A program made the position numbers and the translations under genes. A stretch of DNA of 64,000 nucleotides, taken from Venturia oleaginea. Its lineage: Eukaryota > Ascomycota > Dothideomycetes > Venturiales > Venturiaceae. Shown here piece by piece: positions 32,804 to 43,364 of the stretch; within the stretch, counting starts at the first letter, position 1; every line of letters begins with the position of its first letter. The stretch spans positions 1 to 64,000 of the forward strand of contig JABMLP010000018.1 of the NCBI GenBank assembly GCA_013176395.1. The letters are read 5' to 3'. The notes beneath the pieces were generated by a model, which was not told where the DNA came from, did not search any database, and saw nothing but the letters and a program-made list of their open reading frames with translations.

Positions 32804-35249
32804 TTACCCCTCTTCTTCCCCGTCTTCATGCCTCGTTGCCTGGTTCCTTCTACGCCTAGGGCGTCGTAGTATTGGTCCGTCGTTTTCGAGAATATTGCCG
32901 TAGGTACTCTCAAAGGTATCTAAGGCTGTAGTCTCTTCTACTTCGCTTACCGGCTCCCACGTAGGATCCACGTAGCCTGTTCACTTTACGAGAACTTCTC
33001 GTATTCTCCCTCGCCCCCTTCCTCGCCATCTCGCAGCTAAAATAGCATCAATACTGAATTCCTCGTCGCCTTGTTCCGTTACTATAGGAGGCGGCTCGGT
33101 ATTATCCAAGACCTGCGAAGGTAGAGAATCCGTACCAGCCCTCCTAAGTAAGGACGTATGAAACCGGTTGTGGATTCCCTTGGGTGTGTTGAGCTCGTAG
33201 GTCATTGAGTTAATAACTCGTGTAACCGAATATTTCCCGTGAATCCAATCTAGTTTCTTGCTTGGACGCTTCGTTGGGACGTTCTTCAGGTTAAGCCAGA
33301 CTTTGTCTCCTACTTTAAAAGAGTCAGCCGGAGCACGATCTCTATTAGAGTAGTATTCTTGCTGTTGCTGAGCTGATACCATTGACGTTTCTGCCCATTC
33401 TTGTGCGTCCTTCAATTTTGCTACAAGATCTTGTGCTTTTTCTTTTGGATTCTCAGGGGTTTTCTGGGGAGCTTCAACAGTTCCTATATGCTCAATGTTA
33501 TAACCGTGGGTTAAGAAGAAAGGCGATAGGCCCGTAGCTTGGTTTGGTCTATTATCGAGGCATATTTGAGCAATAGGCAGGAGCTCAACCCAGTCGTCCT
33601 GACTAAATGTACAGAACTTACGTAGATAGGCTTCAACTTCTTGATTTCTTCTTTCCGTAGATCCATCAGTCTCAGGGTGATACGCTGTAGAGAGTCTTCT
33701 CTCTATCTTAAGAAGGTGACAAACTTCTTTCCAGAAAGCATTAACAAATTGCGTGTCCCTATCTGAGACTAGAGATCTAGGAAGCCAGTGTAATCTTACG
33801 TAGTTCTGCATAAATAGTTTTGCAAATCCTTCAGCTCCAAACTGTTCTTTAGGCACTGGGAACAGGATAGTTCCTTTACCCAAGCGGTCAGTAATAACGC
33901 AGAGTCTTGTGCATCTTTGGCTCTCTGGTAATTCGACTATGAAGTCTACTGAAATATCTTGCCAGATACGGCTAGGGACAGGAAGAGGTTTAAGTAAACC
34001 TTTCTTTTTGTCTCGCCAGACTGAAGTTCTTCCGCAGACGTCACAATTGCGTATAAACTGACGTATATCTTGAGCAAATCCCGGCCAGTAGAACTGTCTG
34101 GAGAGAATAGCAATAGTAGCTTCTCGTCCAGGATGCCCTGATAGGACTGAATCGTGTATTTCTTGAATTACTCCTGTTAAGAGAGGCTCGTAGGAGGGCA
34201 ACCAGATTCGGTCTCTATAGTAGAGCTGGTTGTTTTCGACTTTACAATCTCCTATAGAAGTAGGAACCTTTAGCTTAGATGGGAACTGCCTATCTTGCTT
34301 TAGAACGCTTTGGAAAATACGTCTGTAGTCTAGATCTCCTTCGAGTGCAGTTTCCCATCTATCCCTTAGATCACCTGAGAGAAAGGGATTTTGTATAAAG
34401 GGGATAGGTTCTTTGTCTACTTCTTGAGCATTTTCTTGGGCAGCTTCTTCTCTTGCAGGAGTCTTATCCTCTAGAACGTTAATCCAAAGCTTTGGAGGTA
34501 ATAACGTTCTAGTTCTTTCAACGATTCTTGGGTCTTGAATATCCTTTGGGAGATCTTGATCCCTTCGAGTTAAGGCGTCTGGAACTACAGATTCAGAGCC
34601 TGGGCGATAGCCTAGTTTGAAGTTAAACTTAGCTAGTATCTGCGCCCATCTCATTTGCCTTTCATTTAGTTCCCTTTTTACCATAAACTTCTCAAGGTTC
34701 TTGTGATCTGTGAGGATAATGAATGGCTTACTTAGGCTTAGTAGCTCGCTAGTCCAATGGACTAGAGCTTTGACTATAGCCATAAGTTCTTTGTCGTGGA
34801 TATCATAATTGCATTCGGCTGGCAAGTGCTTAGTAGAGAAGAAAGCACATGGTTTCCAGTTACCTAGCTCATCTTTTTGACTAAGTACTGCTCCGGAAGC
34901 CCAGCCTGAAGCATCAGGTTCTACTCGCGTAGGCTTATCTTCATCAAGTGCAGACAGGACAGGTTCTTTGCAAAACTCTGCCTTAAGTTTTTGAAAAGAT
35001 TCTTCTTGCTCCTTTCCCCATAAAAATGGAGTATTCTTCTTTGTAAGGCGAACCAGAGGCTCCCTTATTGTTGAGTTATCTTTTACAAAGTCACGGTAGA
35101 AGTTTGTAAAGCCTAGGAAGCCACGTACTCCTCGTAGAGTAGTAGGACGTTCCCATTCTTTAATTGCTTTGATCTTCTCCGGATCCATGTGTAGGCCCGT
35201 TTCAGTATCTATAACGAAGCCTAGATACTTGACTCGTTTGGTATTAAAC
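32804..35249 (-). pseudogene. GypB/GypA mosaic pol fragment (RT C-terminus to chromodomain)
   Basis: Begins in RT (TTTAATACC..., the FNTKRVKYLGF segment) right at the GypA-2 LTR border and runs through RNase H and integrase to a chromodomain tail. From about 33312 to 35249 it reads the same as GypA. Between 32804 and 33311 it differs at many bases and matches the LTR-B type. A TGA replaces the Trp of the chromodomain LVKW motif (end of open frame at 32981), after which the tail (TGYVDPTWEPVSE ... GEEEG) continues in frame. No gag, protease or most of RT remains. Confidence 0.85.
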
Positions 35250-35560
35250 TGTAAGAGTTCAACCCTCAAAGGTGTTTCGCAAGTGAGAGAAGACTGCTTG
35301 TATTTCAAAGTACCTAAGTACAGAGAAGAAAGTGTAAATACAGGAAGGATAGCTCGTATAAATAATCCTCCTCTTACAATAGATCCTTCTAGAAAGTATC
35401 TTTAAATGGAAACGTGACAGCTTGCGAAATAGAACATGGCAGCTTGCGAAATAGAACATGACAGCTTGCAAAATAGAACATGACAGCTTGCAGAATAACA
35501 AGAGAACAATTGGAAATCCAGTCATGGATAAGCTAGAGAGAAGGATTCCATCCCTTAACA

Positions 35561-38500
35561 TTATCCCCTCCCCCCCTCTCTTGTAGATCGATGTGAGCGT
35601 AGTCTCTGAGGGCGTAGTATAGGTCCGTCGTTTTCAAGAACGTTGCCGTAGGCACTTTCAAAAGCGTCCAGAGCTGTAGTTTGTTGGAGTTCGCTAAGGG
35701 GTTCCCACGTAGGATCAACGTAGCCTACCCACTTAACTAAGACTTCTCGTGTTTGTTGTCGACCTCGCCGGCGCCATCTTGCGGCTAGAATAGCCTCGAT
35801 ACCGTATTCCTCGTCTCCTTGTTCAGTTACTATAGGAGGCGGCTGTGTATTATCTTGTATTTGTGAAGGTAGGGGATCTGTGCCAGCTCTCCTAAGTAAA
35901 GACGTATGAAATCGGTTGTGGATTCCTCTGGGTGTATCAAGCTCGTAAGACATTGAGTTGATAACTCGTGTAACTGTATACTTCCCATGAATCCAGTCTA
36001 GTTTCTTACAAGGACGTAGGGTTTTTACGTTCTTTAGGTTGAGCCAGACTTTGTCTCCCACTTTAAAAGAGTCAGCCGGAGCACGATCTCTATTAGAGTA
36101 GTATTCTTGCTGTTGCTGAGCTGATACCATTGACGTTTCTGCCCATTCTTGTGCGTCCTTCAATTTTGCTACAAGATCTTGTGCTTTTTCTTTTGGATTC
36201 TCAGGGGTTTTCTGGGGAGCTTCAACAGTTCCTATATGCTCAATGTTATAACCGTGGGTTAAGAAGAAAGGCGATAGGCCCGTAGCTTGGTTTGGTCTAT
36301 TATCGAGGCATATTTGAGCAATAGGCAGGAGCTCAACCCAGTCGTCCTGACTAAATGTACAGAACTTACGTAGATAGGCTTCAACTTCTTGATTTCTTCT
36401 TTCCGTAGATCCATCAGTCTCAGGGTGATACGCTGTAGAGAGTCTTCTCTCTATCTTAAGAAGGTGACAAACTTCTTTCCAGAAAGCATTAACAAATTGC
36501 GTGTCCCTATCTGAGACTAGAGATCTAGGAAGCCAGTGTAATCTTACGTAGTTCTGCATAAATAGTTTTGCAAATCCTTCAGCTCCAAACTGTTCTTTAG
36601 GCACTGGGAACAGGATAGTTCCTTTACCCAAGCGGTCAGTAATAACGCAGAGTCTTGTGCATCTTTGGCTCTCTGGTAATTCGACTATGAAGTCTACTGA
36701 AATATCTTGCCAGATACGGCTAGGGACAGGAAGAGGTTTAAGTAAACCTTTCTTTTTGTCTCGCCAGACTGAAGTTCTTCCGCAGACGTCACAATTGCGT
36801 ATAAACTGACGTATATCTTGAGCAAATCCCGGCCAGTAGAACTGTCTGGAGAGAATAGCAATAGTAGCTTCTCGTCCAGGATGCCCTGATAGGACTGAAT
36901 CGTGTATTTCTTGAATTACTCCTGTTAAGAGAGGCTCGTAGGAGGGCAACCAGATTCGGTCTCTATAGTAGAGCTGGTTGTTTTCGACTTTACAATCTCC
37001 TATAGAAGTAGGAACCTTTAGCTTAGATGGGAACTGCCTATCTTGCTTTAGAACGCTTTGGAAAATACGTCTGTAGTCTAGATCTCCTTCGAGTGCAGTT
37101 TCCCATCTATCCCTTAGATCACCTGAGAGAAAGGGATTTTGTATAAAGGGGATAGGTTCTTTGTCTACTTCTTGAGCATTTTCTTGGGCAGCTTCTTCTC
37201 TTGCAGGAGTCTTATCCTCTAGAACGTTAATCCAAAGCTTTGGAGGTAATAACGTTCTAGTTCTTTCAACGATTCTTGGGTCTTGAATATCCTTTGGGAG
37301 ATCTTGATCCCTTCGAGTTAAGGCGTCTGGAACTACAGATTCAGAGCCTGGGCGATAGCCTAGTTTGAAGTTAAACTTAGCTAGTATCTGCGCCCATCTC
37401 ATTTGCCTTTCATTTAGTTCCCTTTTTACCATAAACTTCTCAAGGTTCTTGTGATCTGTGAGGATAATGAATGGCTTACTTAGGCTTAGTAGCTCGCTAG
37501 TCCAATGGACTAGAGCTTTGACTATAGCCATAAGTTCTTTGTCGTGGATATCATAATTGCATTCGGCTGGCAAGTGCTTAGTAGAGAAGAAAGCACATGG
37601 TTTCCAGTTACCTAGCTCATCTTTTTGACTAAGTACTGCTCCGGAAGCCCAGCCTGAAGCATCAGGTTCTACTCGCGTAGGCTTATCTTCATCAAGTGCA
37701 GACAGGACAGGTTCTTTGCAAAACTCTGCCTTAAGTTTTTGAAAAGATTCTTCTTGCTCCTTTCCCCATAAAAATGGAGTATTCTTCTTTGTAAGGCGAA
37801 CCAGAGGCTCCCTTATTGTTGAGTTATCTTTTACAAAGTCACGGTAGAAGTTTGTAAAGCCTAGGAAGCCACGTACTCCTCGTAGAGTAGTAGGACGTTC
37901 CCATTCTTTAATTGCTTTGATCTTCTCCGGATCCATGTGTAGGCCCGTTTCAGTATCTATAACGAAGCCTAGATACTTGACTCGTTTGGTATTAAACTCG
38001 CACTTCCGAATATCAAGGTATAACCCAGCGTTAAGGCAGCTTTGAAGTATCTTTTCAGTCTTTTCTTCATGGTCTTTAAGGTTCTTTGAAGAGTATATTA
38101 CTATATCGTCTAGATAAGCTGAGCAGAACTCGTCTAGGTATCGTCGAAGGATATAGTTTATATACCGTTGAAAAGACGCAGGTGCACCGGTTAAGCCAAA
38201 GGGAGTAACTAGCCATTCAAATAGACCATATCTAGTTCGAAAGGCAGTTTTGAACTCATCTCCCGTTGCGATTCGAATCTTGTGGAAGGCAGCATTTACA
38301 TCAAGCTTACTAAGATACTTAGCACGAGCTAAGGTTAGTAAAGTCTCTTTTACTAACGGTAGCGGGTACCTATCCTTTCGAGTAATTGCGTTTAAGGCTC
38401 GGTAGTCTACGCAAAAGCGTAAGCCCCCTCCTGGTTTCTTCACAAAGAGAACTGGAGACGCAGCAACTGATTTACTCTCTCGGATAAAGCCTTTATCTAG

Positions 38501-39421
38501 TAGCTCTGTAAGAGTCCTTCGCAAAACAAGGAGTTGTTCTCGACCCATACCATATAGAGGTCCCCAAGGAAGTGGTTTTCCTTCTTCTATAGGTATTTCG
38601 TGATCAATCCCAGGGCGATGCGGTGGTAGTCTCTCGGCCCTTTTAGGATCAAAGACAGCAGCGTACTTATGAAACCTCTTAGGTAGCAATTCCAGTATTT
38701 GCTCTGTTGTCAAAGGGACTTTCGGCTTCAAGGCAATATCAATATCTCGAAGAGTAACAGCAAATACTCTAGACGCGTCTTTGATTTTCTCAAGTGTAGA
38801 AGTGACAAGGCGGTGGAATCTTACGGGCGCTACTTGTTGTATATCAAGTTTGTCTTCAAATTTAGCATCGCGAATGCTAATCCCGTTTGCAAAGGTAAGA
38901 GTACCTTTAGATTCATTGATAACGGCTTTGGTGTCCTTGAGAAAAGGCCTGCCTAGTAGAAGATCCTCAAATTGTCCCGGGACTATATAAGCAAAAGCGT
39001 TGCATATAAGTCCCCCTAAATCTAGGTTCAACTTCGCAATTTTTGTCACTTGGGTCTGTCCTTCTTCCTTAAGAACTCCACCTATAGTACGCGGACTAAT
39101 AGGGAGTACTTCAAGGTCCATCTGCGAAGCTTTCTCCTCGTTTATTGATGCGTAGCAGCTAGATCCATTATCAAGGAGAGTTTTAAGAGAGTATATATCG
39201 TTCACTATAGTATTTGTGTAGAAAAGGCGGGAGAGCATCTTGGGTCTGAACTGCTCCCATTCTTTTTCTATCCGAGAACGGTGTGAATCAGTGTCTTTGT
39301 TCGAATTCAAAATACTATTTACTCTCTCAATTGACTCCTTTGACAATTTTGCTCTATCTACTCTACGCCTCCATCCACGACTTTGGATAGAGGCTACTCT
39401 TTTTCCGAGTAGTCCTCTTCT
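35561..39421 (-). CDS. GypA-2 Pol, intact
   Basis: Same reading as the GypA-1 Pol over its full length: protease-like DNG, RT YLDD, RNase H, HHCC and DDE integrase, chromodomain. It is open from the -1 frame overlap with gag to a TAA that touches the 3' LTR. As both copies are intact and the same, duplication is recent or maintained by gene conversion. Confidence 0.92.
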   Translation of the reverse strand, partial: RRGLLGKRVASIQSRGWRRRVDRAKLSKESIERVNSILNSNKDTDSHRSRIEKEWEQFRPKMLSRLFYTNTIVNDIYSLKTLLDNGSSCYASINEEKASQMDLEVLPISPRTIGGVLKEEGQTQVTKIAKLNLDLGGLICNAFAYIVPGQFEDLLLGRPFLKDTKAVINESKGTLTFANGISIRDAKFEDKLDIQQVAPVRFHRLVTSTLEKIKDASRVFAVTLRDIDIALKPKVPLTTEQILELLPKRFHKYAAVFDPKRAERLPPHRPGIDHEIPIEEGKPLPWGPLYGMGREQLLVLRRTLTELLDKGFIRESKSVAASPVLFVKKPGGGLRFCVDYRALNAITRKDRYPLPLVKETLLTLARAKYLSKLDVNAAFHKIRIATGDEFKTAFRTRYGLFEWLVTPFGLTGAPASFQRYINYILRRYLDEFCSAYLDDIVIYSSKNLKDHEEKTEKILQSCLNAGLYLDIRKCEFNTKRVKYLGFVIDTETGLHMDPEKIKAIKEWERPTTLRGVRGFLGFTNFYRDFVKDNSTIREPLVRLTKKNTPFLWGKEQEESFQKLKAEFCKEPVLSALDEDKPTRVEPDASGWASGAVLSQKDELGNWKPCAFFSTKHLPAECNYDIHDKELMAIVKALVHWTSELLSLSKPFIILTDHKNLEKFMVKRELNERQMRWAQILAKFNFKLGYRPGSESVVPDALTRRDQDLPKDIQDPRIVERTRTLLPPKLWINVLEDKTPAREEAAQENAQEVDKEPIPFIQNPFLSGDLRDRWETALEGDLDYRRIFQSVLKQDRQFPSKLKVPTSIGDCKVENNQLYYRDRIWLPSYEPLLTGVIQEIHDSVLSGHPGREATIAILSRQFYWPGFAQDIRQFIRNCDVCGRTSVWRDKKKGLLKPLPVPSRIWQDISVDFIVELPESQRCTRLCVITDRLGKGTILFPVPKEQFGAEGFAKLFMQNYVRLHWLPRSLVSDRDTQFVNAFWKEVCHLLKIERRLSTAYHPETDGSTERRNQEVEAYLRKFCTFSQDDWVELLPIAQICLDNRPNQATGLSPFFLTHGYNIEHIGTVEAPQKTPENPKEKAQDLVAKLKDAQEWAETSMVSAQQQQEYYSNRDRAPADSFKVGDKVWLNLKNVKTLRPCKKLDWIHGKYTVTRVINSMSYELDTPRGIHNRFHTSLLRRAGTDPLPSQIQDNTQPPPIVTEQGDEEYGIEAILAARWRRRGRQQTREVLVKWVGYVDPTWEPLSELQQTTALDAFESAYGNVLENDGPILRPQRLRSHRSTREGGRG

Positions 39422-40416
39422 TCAACTTCTTCATTCTCCTCAGTGGTTCCTTTGGCCCTTTTTGAACCAAGTTGCGTGACTCTTTCTACCTCTGTATCCA
39501 ACCAGCAGTCTTTCATTCTATGGCCGGCCTTCCCACAGCGTAAGCAGAGGTTATTTGCCTTCCTATATTCATAGGCTTTAGACGAAATTTTTAACTTGTT
39601 TACGCGTGTAGGCTCCCAGTCCATAGCGTTCAGATCTTTAAAAGACTTCTCTTTATCTCTGAATCGTAACTTATCTTCTGAGGAAGAGAGCATCTTTGCT
39701 GTAGTGATTTGCATACTTGTATTCAAAAGATCGGACACAAACTGCTGGTAGGAGGTACTCTGAGATTGGCCTATTCTCTGGTTTCGCAGCTCTTGATTTA
39801 TTGCTTTGTGTAGAAATGCAATTTTAACAGCGTCAGGCCAAGTCATTCCTCCAGCATTAGCAAGAGTGGTTTCAAAACGGGGAAGAAAAGAGAAGAAGGG
39901 TTCTTTCTCTTTTTGTTTGATTGTGGACAGGCTTACAGTAGCTCTTTGTTGTTGTACTGGATCGCCATAGAAGTTGTCCATATACTGTAACAATTTCTGT
40001 CCCGTTTTATCTTCCTCTGGAGCTGTCTTTACGTAGGCCAGAGTAGCCTGAGCTGCGGAGCCTCGTAGAGAGGAGAAGATGTAGGCAAATTGGTTCCTAC
40101 TATCCCCTATAGATTCTGCGTCTATCTCCAACTTCATCCTTGCTTGTTGAAACCACTGAGCCCATTCAGAACGCTTGCCATCAAATTCTTGGAGCTTAGG
40201 AAGTACAGCTTTCTTCCTATGTATTCTGTCTTTTTGTGAATTCTTAGTCTCTTGTCCTTCTACTACGTTCTCAGAGCGAGTAGTGTTAGGCAAGATTGTA
40301 AGAATACGCGTAATAGCATCGTTCTGAATGGCTAGTTGATGTTGTAATGCTGCCATAGCTTCTTGTAGGGCTTGGGGTTCTTGAGGAACTCTTTGTTCCT
40401 GATCTTCTCCTTCCAT
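39394..40416 (-). CDS. GypA-2 Gag, 340 residues
   Basis: Same protein as GypA-1 Gag: N-terminal helix, capsid-like region, CCHC knuckle (CLRCGKAGHRMKDC), acidic tail, stop TAG after TCGGAAAAAGAG. Confidence 0.92.
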   Translation of the reverse strand: MEGEDQEQRVPQEPQALQEAMAALQHQLAIQNDAITRILTILPNTTRSENVVEGQETKNSQKDRIHRKKAVLPKLQEFDGKRSEWAQWFQQARMKLEIDAESIGDSRNQFAYIFSSLRGSAAQATLAYVKTAPEEDKTGQKLLQYMDNFYGDPVQQQRATVSLSTIKQKEKEPFFSFLPRFETTLANAGGMTWPDAVKIAFLHKAINQELRNQRIGQSQSTSYQQFVSDLLNTSMQITTAKMLSSSEDKLRFRDKEKSFKDLNAMDWEPTRVNKLKISSKAYEYRKANNLCLRCGKAGHRMKDCWLDTEVERVTQLGSKRAKGTTEENEEVEEEDYSEKE

Positions 40417-41412
40417 ATTTTCACCTATGAGAGATAATAGAGAGCACTACTATACACACTCCTAGGCTCTACTCTAGAGATTTGCTAGGCAGTATAGAGT
40501 CAATGCCTATTAGTATAGGAAGGTGACTATAGAATCCCAGAAGGATTTTTTACACTATAGTCCGCTCTGCAATCCTTATTACTAAGGACAGAGCTCCCAG
40601 GGACTGTGAAGGCCAAGTGTATTAAATCTCTCTCCCTAGCTCTTTCTTTCCTCAGCTTATTACAGCTTCAACTCCTAAGACTACGCTGTCTTAGGATGAC
40701 CTGCCCTTGCTTCTTGGAGATTCTAGCACGTTCTAGAAAATCTCAGTTTGAATTCTCTTGAATTCCCTTTTTGGATTGGCCCTTTCGGTTGGCCCTTGCT
40801 TCTTGGAGATTCTAGCACCTTCTAGAAAATCTCAGCTTGAATTCTCTTGAATTCCCTTTTTGTTTGGCCCTTGAGGTTGGCCCTTGAAGTTGGCCTTTGA
40901 GGTTGGCCCTTGCTTCTTGAGTTAGGACAAGTGTCCTCTTCTTGAAATTCCTTTCTGTTTGGCACTTGAGGTTGGCCCTCGCTTCTTGGATTAGGACAAG
41001 TGTCCTCTTCTTGAAATTCCTTTTTGGAGCTTGCTCTCTGTGAGCTTTTCTTCCTTTGTAAGACTGAGGTACTTAGATAATGTAAGAGTTCAACCCTCAA
41101 AGGTGTTTCGCAAGTGAGGGAAGACAGCTTTTATTTCAAGTATCTAAGTACAGAGAAGAAAGTGTAAGTACAGGAAGGATAGCTAGTATATATAATCCTC
41201 CTCTTACAATAGATCCTTCTAGAAAGTATCTTTAAATGGAAACGTGACAGCTTGCAAAATAGAACATGGCAGCTTGCGAAATAGAACATGACAGCTTGCA
41301 AAATAGAACATGACAGCTTGCAAAATAGAACATGACAGCTTGCAGAATAACAAGAGAACAATTGGAAATCCAGTCATGGATAAGCTAGAGAGAAGGATTC
41401 CATCCCTTAACA

Positions 41413-42191
41413 TCCGGCTGCCCATCCGGATGCATCAGGTTCTACTCTTGTAGGACTGTCTTGATCAAGTGCTGCTAAGACAGGTTCCTTTTCGAACTCT
41501 CTCTTAAGTCTCTGGAAAGCCTCCTCTTGTTCCTTCCCCCAAACGAAAGGGAAATTCTTCTTGGTAAGACGAGTAAGAGGTTCTCTCAATGTTGAATTTC
41601 CACTGATGAAATCACGGTAGAAATTAGTAAAGCCTAGGAAGCCTCTTACTCCTCTTAGAGTAGTAGGTCTTTCCCATTCCTTAATTGCTCGTATCTTCTC
41701 CGGATCCATATGGAGTCCTGTCTTTGTATTGATAACAAAGCCTAGGTACTTGACTTCTTCAACGTTGAATTCGCACTTCTTGATGTCTAGGTACAGTCCG
41801 GCATCTAGACATTTTTGTAGAATCTTCTGTCTTAGATTCATGATCGTCAAGGCTTCCTTCAGAGTATATAAGTATGTCGTCTAGATAAGCTGAACAGAAC
41901 TCATCTAAATATTGCCTTAAGACATAATTCATATATCTCTGAAATGTCGCAGGTGCGCCTGTTAAGCCAAAGGGAGTAACTAGCCATTCGAATAGACCAT
42001 ATCTAGTTCTAAAGGCAGTCTTGTATTCATCTCCCTGGGCTACACGGATTTCATGAAAAGCAGCAATAACATCCAGCTTGCTTAGATTCTTAGCTCTTGC
42101 TAAAGCTAGTAAGGTTTCCTTAACCAGAGGTATAGGGTATCTATCCTTCCTAGTAATAGCATTGAGGGCACGGTAGTCTACACAGAACCGT
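41413..42191 (-). pseudogene. Gypsy RT/RNase H fragment, family related to GypA
   Basis: Minus-strand frames read RT from [19 protein letters not shown] through [17 protein letters not shown] and [10 protein letters not shown], then KYLGFVINTKTGLHMDP to VEPDASGWAAG, where GypA-2 begins. There is a frameshift near 41850. It is close to but distinct from GypA, and its left end is cut near LTR-C. Confidence 0.85.
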
Positions 42192-42193
42192 TA

Positions 42194-42663
42194 TGTTACA
42201 GATACTGTCACGTGAGCGTGTACAGGATTATATTTGATGCATTCGTATGCATTTGGATTCCTAAGTGCATACCATCATGTCTTCTTATGATTGGATGATT
42301 GTTACACGGGGTTGAAGGATCACGTGGTTGATCATTCTTGGCAAGGTAAGCAGAATGAACGTTTGTGTTCATTCCGCTCAGGCTGTTCATCATGATCGGG
42401 ATGATCATAATGAACGGAGGATTTTCATAGAGATGGGATCTCTATATAAAGGACGAGACACTGCTCCCTCAGTATCTCGTATCTTCACTCTCATAGTTAC
42501 TTCGCTATTGCTTTAGTTACTTAGCACAATTCACGACTCTTATATCTCACAAACTTCGCTACACTTGTTTGATACGATATTGTCGCCCCAGGATTACTTG
42601 AACCTCACTGTACGGAATAGCCAATTCCAGCTATATTACTTGAGCCATAGCCTCTGCGTAACA
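42194..42663 (+). mobile_element. Solo LTR-C, 470 bp
   Basis: Terminal inverted ends TGTTAC...GTAACA, with a TATATAAAG box near 42440. No internal region is attached and no target duplication is visible. A partial copy of its 3' part occurs at 54267-54439. Confidence 0.75.
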
Positions 42664-42711
42664 TCAATCAGGATAGTCAATTGAAAAACATATTGACCAC
42701 GCCTCTCACAG
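42664..42711 (+). mobile_element. U5-end fragment of a GypG-type LTR
   Basis: TCAATCAGGATAGTC...CACGCCTCTCACA is the reverse complement of 51310-51356 with few changes. It is cut on the left by LTR-C. Confidence 0.65.
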
Positions 42712-42878
42712 GTATCGTCGAAGGATATAGTTTATATAGGATATAGTTTATATACCGTTGAAAAGACGCAGGTGCACCGGTTAAGCCGAAGGGAGTAACT
42801 AACCATTCAAATAGACCATATCTAGTTCGAAAGGCAGTTTTGAACTCATCTCCCGTTGCGATTCGAATCTTGTGGAAG
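42712..42878 (-). pseudogene. Short GypA-type RT fragment with a local duplication
   Basis: Matches the GypA RT segment around [18 protein letters not shown]. It contains a direct duplication of GGATATAGTTTATATA. Confidence 0.8.
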
Positions 42879-43162
42879 TGTCACGGAGTGACACTGAGAA
42901 TGTTACCATGAACTGGTATACACGTGATTCTAGCGTACAAACCGAGGAATCCCTTACCTACCTCGCGATTCCTCCACTGTGCTTAGATTCTTCGCGCAAT
43001 GTCTTGACTCTTAGTGTTGAACAGTGGCATGCCAGTCCTTGATACCTCAGGCATAGTGCACGTGATAGATGCCAAGGAATGCATTGACATGCATATATAT
43101 GCATGCAGATGCAACGGTGTACTTAACCTCTGCAGTCAATACAGTCAAGTCACAGGGTGACA
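42879..43162 (+). mobile_element. LTR-D, 284 bp
   Basis: Starts TGTCACGGAGTGACAC and ends AGTCACAGGGTGACA. The first ~150 bp match (inverted) the solo LTR at 51763-51997, and the last ~45 bp match 51502-51547. The sequence after it (CTCGTTCTG) also follows the copy at 51547. Confidence 0.7.
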
Positions 43163-43364
43163 CTCGTTCTGCTCATTATTACGGGACGGTAGCTGGAAAG
43201 ACGCAGCATACTCGTAGCCAAAGATTGTTTAGATTCAGTTAAAGAGTGAAGGTATCTACAAACAGAGAACCTCAATGAGGTTCTTTCTCTATACTAGGCT
43301 CAATCAGGCTTAGGCTCTTAGCCTATACCAACCATGGGCCATGCCCATAACATTACCCCCCTCC

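Larger units (their letters stand above)
35250..41412 (-). mobile_element. GypA-2: complete inverted copy of GypA, 6,163 bp
   Basis: 3' LTR 35250-35560 (311 bp) and 5' LTR 41081-41412 (332 bp). Gag and pol read the same protein as GypA-1. The differences I see are a few substitutions in the leader (for example AAGAAAAGCTCAC versus AAGAAAGGCTCAC) and a 1-bp indel in the 5' LTR near 41131. There is no target-site duplication (flanks TAAAC and TCCGG). The leader repeats lie at about 40700-41030 and the primer site next to 41081. Confidence 0.93.
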
